Source: Linanthus parryae (lineage: Eukaryota; Streptophyta; Magnoliopsida; Ericales; Polemoniaceae). From it: a stretch of DNA of 64,000 nucleotides. Below the pieces are notes generated by a model. That model worked only from the letters and a program-made list of their open reading frames with translations. It was not told the DNA's origin and ran no database searches. A program made the position numbers and the translations under genes. Below are positions 56,796 through 64,000 of the stretch, one piece after another. Positions within the stretch are counted from its first letter, which is position 1. Every line of letters starts with the position of its first letter. The stretch lies in the NCBI GenBank assembly GCA_023055425.1, contig JALGPY010000003.1, positions 18,163,001 to 18,227,000 of the forward strand, written 5' to 3'.

Positions 56796-59700
56796 CTAGA
56801 GCCAATCTGGCGCATCTCGTATGCCCATACTCCTAGTGTGCCCTTCATGCTTCCACTGCGTGTGGGGCTTTGTAAGCGGGTCTGACAGATTATCATCTGT
56901 AGGAATCTTGCATATCCAAACGTCTCCTATATCGATAATATCTCGAATCAGATGAAACTTCCTGAGCACGTGCTTGGACTTCTGGTGCGACCTGGGTTCC
57001 TTTGATTGCGCGATCGGCCCAGTGTTGTCACAGAACAACTCGACTGGATCCGCAATGCTAGGGACCACACCAAGTTCAGAAACAAACTTTCTGATCCAAA
57101 CAGCCTCCTTTGCTGCGCCATTTGCAGCAATGTACTCAGCCTCTGTTGTAGAATCAGCTACCGTCTCTTGCTTGGAACTCTTCCAGCTCACCGCTGCTCC
57201 ATTCAGGCAAAACACATATCCCGACTGTGATCTAAAGTCATCTCTGACGGTTTGGAAGCTTGCATCAGTGTAACCCCTTACACACAACTCTTCCTCACCG
57301 CCAAATATCAAGAAAGCATCCTTAGTTCTTCTCAAGTACTTTAGGATTTTCTTGACTGCAATCCAGTGACTCTCACCCGGATTGGATTGGTATCTGCTTG
57401 TCATACTCAAGGCATATGACACATCTGATCTAGTACATAACATGGCGTACATGATAGATCCTATGGCCGAGGCATAGGGGATTCTACTCATGCGTTCCTT
57501 CTCAATCTCATTGGAGGGACAACCACTCTTCGAAAGAGTAATTCCATGTGACATGGGCAAGAATCCATTCTTGGAATCTTGCAAGTTGAACCGCTTCAAC
57601 ACCTTGTCAATATATGTATTCTAACTTAGGCCTAGAAACCTTTTAGATCTATCTCTATAGATCTTTATACCGAGTATATAGGCTGCTTCCCCTAAGTCCT
57701 TCATTGAGAAACACCTTCCTAGCCAATCTTTAACAGATTGCAGCATGGGAATGTCGTTTCCAATGAGAAGTATGTCATCCACATACAAGACCAGAAAAGC
57801 TACAGAGCTCCCACTAACCTTCTTGTAGACACAAGATTCATCTTCGTTTCTGATGAAGCCAAACTCTTTGACCACTTCATCAAAACGTCGATTCCAACTC
57901 CTAGAAGCTTGCTTCAATCCATAAATGGACCGTTGCAGCTTACAGACTTTGTTGGCTTGCTTTGGATCTTCAAAACCCTCCGGCTGTATCATATACACGT
58001 CCTCGAGGAGATTCCCATAAAGGAATGCTGTTTTGACATCCATCTGCCAAATCTCATAGTCGTGGTATGCTGCAATCGCAAGTAGGATTCGGATGGATTT
58101 GGTCATAGCGACTGGTGAAAAGGTTTCATCATAGTCAATACCATGAATCTGTCTGAATTCTTTAGCCACCAATCGGCCCTTATAGGTAATCACATTACCA
58201 TCCATGTCGATCTTCTTCTTGAAGACCCACTTGCACCCTATGGGCCGCGCCCCATCGGGTGGTTCCACCAAAGTCCATACTTTGTTGGTATACATGGATT
58301 CCATCTCGGATCTCATGGCTTCCAGCCACTTCTGAGAGTCTGGGCCACTCATGGCCTCCTCATAGGTAGTAGGCTCATCATCTATGAGCATCGTGTCACC
58401 AGAATCGGTCACGAGAAGTCCATACCTCTCGGGTTCCTGGCGCACTCTACTAGATCTACGAAGCTCTTGTGTTACCTGAACAGGCTGCTCCACAACTGCT
58501 TGTGGTTCCTGTTCTTGTTCCATAACCGGTTCAATGATTTGTGGTTCTTGAACCTCTTCAAGTTCTACATTCCTCCCACTTTCTTCTTTAGAGACAAATT
58601 CTCTTTCTAGAAACACGCCGGTCCGAGCAAAAAACACTTTGTTCTCGGTTGGATTGTAGAAGTAGTAACCCTTAGTTTCCTTAGGGTACCCCACAAATTT
58701 ACACTTATCCGATTTAGGCCCCAGCTTGTCTGATTGTAAACATTTTACATAGACATCGCAGCCCCAAATCCTCATGAACGACAGTGTGGGACGCCTCCAC
58801 ATCTCATATGGTGTCTTCATGACTGATTTAGATGGAACACGGTTAATGGTGAAAGCTGCACTTAATAGAGCGTAGACCCAAAATGGTAATGGAATATCGG
58901 TTTGACACATCATAGATCGAACCATATCCAATAAGGTTCGATTCCTCCTCTCGGACACGCCATTCCATTGTGGCGTTCCGGGTGGGGTGAGTTGGGACAC
59001 GATCCCACACTCTCTAAGATAGTCGTCAAACTCTTGGCTCAAGTATTCTCCTCCACGATCCGATCGTAGAGCCTTGATACTTTTGCCAAGTTGCTTCTCT
59101 ACTTCATTCTTGAATTCTTTGAACACTTCAAAGGATTCGGATTTTGCCCTCATAAGGTACACAAATCCATATCTACTGTAATCATCAGTAAATGTAATGA
59201 AGTAGACATAACCACCCCTGGCAGGCGTGGCAAATGGCCCACAGACATCGGTATGTATGAGCGCCAATTGCTCACTAGTCCTCTCACCTTTCTTATTGAA
59301 AGGGGACTTTGTCATTTTTCCCAATAAACAAGCCTCACATGTCTCATATGATTCAAAATCAAATGAGTCTAGTAATCCATCCTTATGGAGTCTAGATACA
59401 CGTTTCTCATTTATGTGGCCTAAACGACAGTGCCATAAATAAGCAGGATTTAAATCATTTATTTTAATCCGCTTGGTATTAATGTTGTAGACATGATTGC
59501 TTAGATCAAGGACATAAAGTCCATTAAATAATTGCGCACTAAAATAGTGAATATTATTTAAATAAAAGGAACAACAATTGTTCTTTATTGAAATAATAAA
59601 ACCATCCTTGTCCAAACAAGAAATAGAAATAATGTTTCTGCTCATAGCAGGAACAAAATAGCAATTATTTAATTCTAAAACTAATCCTGAAGGCAGAGAT

Positions 59701-60740
59701 AGCTCGCACACGCCTATGGCCAACGCAACAACCTTTGCTCCATTCCCAACGCGCAGATCTACCTCCCCTTTAGCCAATCTCCTACTTCTCTTTAGATCCT
59801 GCATATTTCGACAAATATGAGATCCACATCCAGTATCTAATACCCATGATGTAGAGAAAGTTAAATTGACATCTACAACAAAAATACCTGGTGGTGGTGG
59901 AATCACTATTCCAAGCCTCTTGTCCTCCAGATATTTTGGGCAGTTCCTCCTCCAGTGTCCAGGCTGACTGCAGTAGTGACACTCACCTTTAGTCACGCCC
60001 TTGGCAATGCCACCAACTGGCTTAAGAGCAGGTTCCTTGGACTTGGCAACTGTCTTGCTTTTGCCCTTGGAGGAAGAGGCAAAACTTTTGCCCTTTCCTT
60101 TCTGTACCATCATTATGGCCTTGCCCTTACCCTTGTTGATGCTCAGTTCAGCCGTCCTCAACATGTTGAGTAAATCTGGCAGTGGTTTAACGATCTCGTT
60201 CATGTTATAGTTCATAATGAACTGTCCATAACTCTCGGGCAATGATTGCAACACGAGATCGGTTGCCAACTCTTGGCCGACCGGGAACCCAAGTCGGGCG
60301 AGATTCTCCAAGTACCCTATCATTCGGAGTACATGGGGTCCCACCGGGTTCCCTTCTGCCAGATGACACTTGAACAGTGCCTTGGATACCTCATACCTAT
60401 CTACCCTCGCCTGCTCTGGGAAGAGCTGCTTTAGATGTTCGATCGTATCGACATCATTCATGTTTTCGTGTTGCTTCTGAAGCTCAGAAGTCATGGTGCA
60501 AAGCATAAGGCAGGCCGCATCATTAGCGTCATCAACACGCTTTTGATACGCCTTTAGGGCAGCAGGTGTTTGGTTCTCTGGACCTTCTGGAACATGCTCC
60601 TCTGTTGCGTACAGTTTCTTCTCTTGCTTGAGAACAATTCTCAAGTTCCTGTACCAATCAAGAAAGTTGGTTCCAGAGAGCTTGTCCTTCTCAAGGACAG
60701 ATCGTAGGGAATGTTGTGAACTCGATGAGTTGTTTGCCAT
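56796..60740 (-). pseudogene. Angela E gag-pol polyprotein, 1,314 codons, one premature TAG
   Basis: ATG at 60740 (MANNSSSSQHSL) aligns with the start in D; an upstream in-frame start at 60803 is less likely. Domains in order: gag (UBN2 type, about 10-220), zinc knuckle CHYCSQPGHWRRNC (about 265), protease WVLDTGCGSH, pre-integrase zinc region HCRLGH...CEACLLGK, integrase core (HTDVCGPF, DDYSRYG, RSDRGGEYLSQEF), RT with YVDDILLIGN (YVDD at 986-989), RNase H (ADSTTEAEYIA) and end APDWL. The only lesion seen is TAG at 57621-57623, at a place where CAG (Gln) is likely. All catalytic motifs are kept. Gag and the RT core could still be made; RNase H is cut off. Confidence 0.92.
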
Positions 60741-63448
60741 TTCGAATTCTACAAAAGGAAAATACGCAAGTTTTAGTATTTGTGAATTTTTGACTATATT
60801 CAATAATGACTAGTTTATCAAATATAGCTCCCACTATTTTTCTACGGATTAATAACCCTCAAGATATTAATGCGGAAAATATCCTTATATTTTCTAGTGG
60901 GCCAAGATCCATCTTTCATCTCCTTATGAGCTTGCTTTGGCAAGTCACCCATAATTTGATTACTTTAGGTAGAAACAATTTCAATTGCATCCCATACAGG
61001 GCCGGCTTTATGCCTAGGCAGCTGAAGTGCTTGCTTAGGGCACCACATGAGAGGGGGCACCATTTTCTTGAAAACACATGGGTATTATGGTAATTTTATA
61101 ACATTTTATTTTAGTTAATAACATGAATATTGATTAATTAACAATCTTTTTGCCCTTCCGAAAATATTCGTTCCTTGATAAAAATATAAAAATAAACTAT
61201 CTTATTGAATCACGATCTCTATCTCTCAACAACTATTACTTTTCTACCGTAGCAACTAGGTGCTAGCTCTGTAGTAGAACATTTGAATTCTCAACTATCT
61301 GAACAAACTCTTACATACCGTAAATGTATATTGTCCAAGATTAAATTGTAACATTGTCACGGATTGTACCCTAAAAATTACCGTTATAATTGTCATGCTA
61401 AATAACTTTTTGTCGGAGCTCAAAAAGGCGCCCAACCTCATCGATCCTCAAGGTCAAATTTTTAGCAACAAAATACTGTTTGTTTTATTAAAATATTTCG
61501 AATACATTCACGAGTTCTATTCGACAAACTCCATTGAAAATTAATATTTGGCATCTGACGAACTTACCAAGATTTATGTTCGGAGATCCAAATTGAAGTT
61601 TCCTCAAGACTTTATAAGGAAAAATGGGTTGATCAAACTCGAAGTACGTAAGAGGTTGAACATGTTTATGTACAAACGAGCATTGTATCTCAATTTGGTG
61701 ATTCATGAATTAGTAACTCGAGTCGTTGTTTTAAATGCTAGAGGTGCAATTTAATGTTTCAAATCGGTCTTAACGTTTACTGGTTAGATTTCTCAAGTTC
61801 GAGTATTCATTTTGTATACTTGATGTTTAGGAAACAGAGATGCGAGTATATGAAAAAAAATATACAACGATAATTATTATTTATTATTTTTTTTGAGAAA
61901 TTCAATGATAATTTCTTAAATAGACTTCTAATGCAATTTATGAGTCATTGATCCATTTCCAATCTTTTGATATAGACAAATAAAATGGGCCTCTTAATTT
62001 TTGTTCGCTTAGGGCATCCGAAAGTCTAGAGCCGGCCCTGATCCCATATGCAACTCTTGGTTCAATTGGGCAAATAACTCCTTATTTATCCATCCATATG
62101 GATAATCCCAATTGATTGCCTCTAGGTTTCTTAATCAAATTAATAGCCTAGTTGTGTTCAACCTCTTATTTAAACAATTGCACATTGTTACGTGCCATCG
62201 CATTCCATCATGATGAACCAAGTCGCCATGCTTTGGCACGCACGAGCTTGGTAAATAATGATGATAATGAGTGTTTAAATAACGAGAAGGCAAGAACACA
62301 ATATTTGAATTTTGAGGGATTTTTAAATTTAATTTTTAATTGTTTTGTTGATCGATATCAACTAATCTATCTATTTGAGTTTGGGCACAACTCCAAATAA
62401 TAGATCCGGGTTGTCTAATTATCTTATTATCCTAATTGCATGCATCATCCATACACCAACCACACAATAATAAGACAATAAAATAAACAACCACAAAACA
62501 GAAATTAAACGTGATGTGGATATGGCCTTTTCTAGACTAAGATAATTCCAAGCCAATGGAATTATCTATGAACCCTAAACAAGCACATCTCCATGCATCT
62601 TGATCTTTTGGTCCATCCTTCATAGTCATGTGGAAAGGCTCCATGCTCCATCTTTTGTGGCTTCTTTGGCTTTGGGCTTCTTTTCTTCAATCTTGGCTAA
62701 CAATCTACTTTATCTAGCACTAGCTAATGTCTACACTAAATAAAATAAATCTCACAAGTTGAGAAAAAAATGGCACGCAGGCCATAAAACCCTAATTAAT
62801 TATTATAATTAATTGATCAGCTCGCAGGCCGTAAAACCAAACCACAAAATTAAACATCCACATCAAACCACATCCTAAGGCCATATCCAATCACCATGCG
62901 ATTTGCACATAAACAGTTAAAATCCAATTTTAACGCGCTTGGTCAATTTTAATGGATTTTAGGATTTCTAGGGTTAAAACGGTCCATGGTCCCAACAATC
63001 AAATTGCCCGGGCCCAACAAAATGAACCACAAGGCCCTAGGGCCGGCCCGGCCCAAAACCCACAAGCCTAGGCCCGCAGGTTAGGGCCGCCCGACCCCTA
63101 GGGCGGCCAAGCTTGGGCGACAAGCAAGGGGGGGCGGTCCCTAGGGGGCTGAACCTCCTTGAGGGAGTTGTTTCCAAAACAACTCCCTTGCTTGGTGCCC
63201 AAGTTTGGTTGTTTCCTTGTTTTGGGAGAACTCCTTCTTCCCCAAGGATGCCCAAATCCTAGATCTAAGATCCTAAAATATCTCAAACTCACCACTTCAT
63301 GCATCCAATGCAAAAAATGGATCTTGTTATGATTAATTATTGACAAATACCATGCTTGATTTGTCTTGTTTTACGCAATAAACAATCAAATTAAGGTGTA
63401 AAACAACTAAAACGTAACACATAAACCACGTTTATGCTCTACGACCTG
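60741..63448 (-). other. Angela E untranslated leader, with hAT insertion
   Basis: Collinear with the leader of D except for the 1,044-bp hAT element. It has GC-rich, C/G-tract sequence at 63000-63160 and no credible ORF. It ends (minus strand) with TTTTGTAGAATTC before the gag start, as in D. Confidence 0.8.
60997..62040. mobile_element. Non-autonomous hAT element, TSD ATCCCATA
   Basis: The left end CAGGGCCGGCTTTA and right end TAGAGCCGGCCCTG are inverted repeats with one mismatch in 14. Perfect 8-bp TSDs ATCCCATA lie at 60989-60996 and 62041-62048. The CAGGGCCGGC terminus with GCTTAGGGC inside is typical of a common plant hAT family. The 1,044-bp interior has a short ORF (61548-61754) without recognisable hAT transposase motifs, so it is non-autonomous. 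Confidence 0.92.
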
Positions 63449-63462
63449 TGGCTCTGATACCA
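63449..63462 (-). promoter_or_regulatory. Primer binding site of Angela E
   Basis: Minus strand TGGTATCAGAGCCA, one base from the 5' LTR end, matching initiator tRNA-Met. Confidence 0.95.
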
Positions 63463-63463
63463 C

Positions 63464-64000
63464 TGTAGGGTTTTGATTCATGGATGCGCAACGGAAGCAT
63501 AAACAAACATAAACCATGCAAAACCCTCCAAGGATCACAAGTCAAGAGACATAACGATGGTAAGGGTTAGAAATCATAAACACACCTTAGGGTTCTCCTT
63601 TGATGACTTCAAACGCGAATTGTGTCACGTTCTCTATGGTTGATCCACGCCTAGAGTTGATCCTAGATCTCCCAAGTCCTTGGTGCTAGCCCGGAAGAGG
63701 AAGAGGAAGAAGAATCACGCAAAACGAGACCCAAAAGGAGGGTCTCGGCCTCCTTTGGTCGACGGGGACGGGGCGGCGGCAAGGGGGCGGTCAGGCTCCC
63801 TTGTTGCTTGCTCTCTCTTTTTTTGTTCTCTCCCACTCTTTGTTATGTTCAATTATTAGCATAAGTTATGTGGGAAGGAAGGAAGGAAGGTCCTTTATAT
63901 AGTCCAACAACTCCTTGTTAACTACCTAAAGGACTTATTCTAGTCCTACTAGAATTCAATTTAGTCCCTTCCTTGCAAATTAGTCCCTACTAAGTTTGCA
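63464..64000 (-). repeat. 5' LTR of Angela E (first 537 bases seen)
   Basis: Plus strand TGTAGGGTTTTGATTC onward, collinear with 55359-55895. By length of the other LTR it should end near 64886, outside the window. Confidence 0.93.

Larger units (their letters stand above)
55359..64000 (-). mobile_element. Angela-type copia E, minus strand, nearly intact; 5' LTR runs out of the window
   Basis: On the minus strand: 5' LTR (64000-63464, partial), primer binding site, leader with a hAT insertion, gag-pol with a single nonsense codon, polypurine tract, full 3' LTR. The two LTRs differ at about 11 of 537 compared bases (about 2%). E interrupts the 3' LTR of D; the left TSD would be ATAAA (55354-55358). 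It is the youngest large element here. Confidence 0.93.

Noticed and set aside
61548..61754. 68-codon ORF inside the hAT element
   Set aside because: No hAT transposase motif (zinc finger or dimerisation region). Treated as chance.

Overview
This is nuclear DNA of a flowering plant, probably a eudicot. It has one intron-bearing host gene, a GDSL esterase/lipase with five GT-AG exons, sitting in a dense nest of plant LTR retrotransposons (Ty1/copia, Ty3/gypsy chromovirus and two non-autonomous gypsy-type elements), a LINE, hAT, CACTA, MULE and Stowaway DNA transposons and a tRNA-derived SINE. I see no rRNA genes, no functional tRNA gene, no CRISPR array and no prokaryotic operon structure.

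Layout. 1-4276: 3' part of a copia element (A) with a decayed extra ORF between pol and its 3' LTR. A sits in the RNase H region of an Angela-type copia (B, 4277-5932). B sits in the chromodomain end of a decayed minus-strand gypsy chromovirus (5933-about 13076). The chromovirus sits in ORF1 of a LINE (13077-18351), which also carries a 566-bp hAT element and a solo Angela LTR, each with a perfect target-site duplication (TSD). The LINE is fused to exon 4 of a GDSL pseudogene. That pseudogene is split by a 13.8-kb minus-strand non-autonomous LTR element (LARD-1, 18446-32212, TSD CTACT), whose single ORF is itself split by a second, plus-strand element (LARD-2, 22213-28125, TSD CTGCC).

32213-40763: the 3' end of the GDSL pseudogene, an intergenic stretch, then the apparently functional GDSL gene (33925-40468, 401 aa). 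Its 5-kb second intron holds an 886-bp foldback element, a SINE with a 13-bp TSD and a Stowaway-like element; another Stowaway lies just upstream of its TATA box. 40764-47330: a truncated MULE transposase, then a possible PIF-like or MITE element containing two CACTA elements; the larger (3.6 kb) contains exon-like islands. 47341-64000: Angela element D (plus strand, dead), whose 3' LTR is interrupted at its TATA box by Angela element E (minus strand). E has an almost intact gag-pol with one in-frame TAG, and its leader carries a 1,044-bp hAT element.

Apart from the GDSL enzyme, the window records mobile-element history. The insertion order is readable from TSDs and interrupted frames. The least ordinary structures are in LARD-2: an inverted copy of its primer binding site at the junction with a truncated 3' LTR, and a tandem duplication at the end of its 5' LTR. 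Arrays of short near-palindromes in the non-coding parts of two unrelated LTR elements are also unusual.
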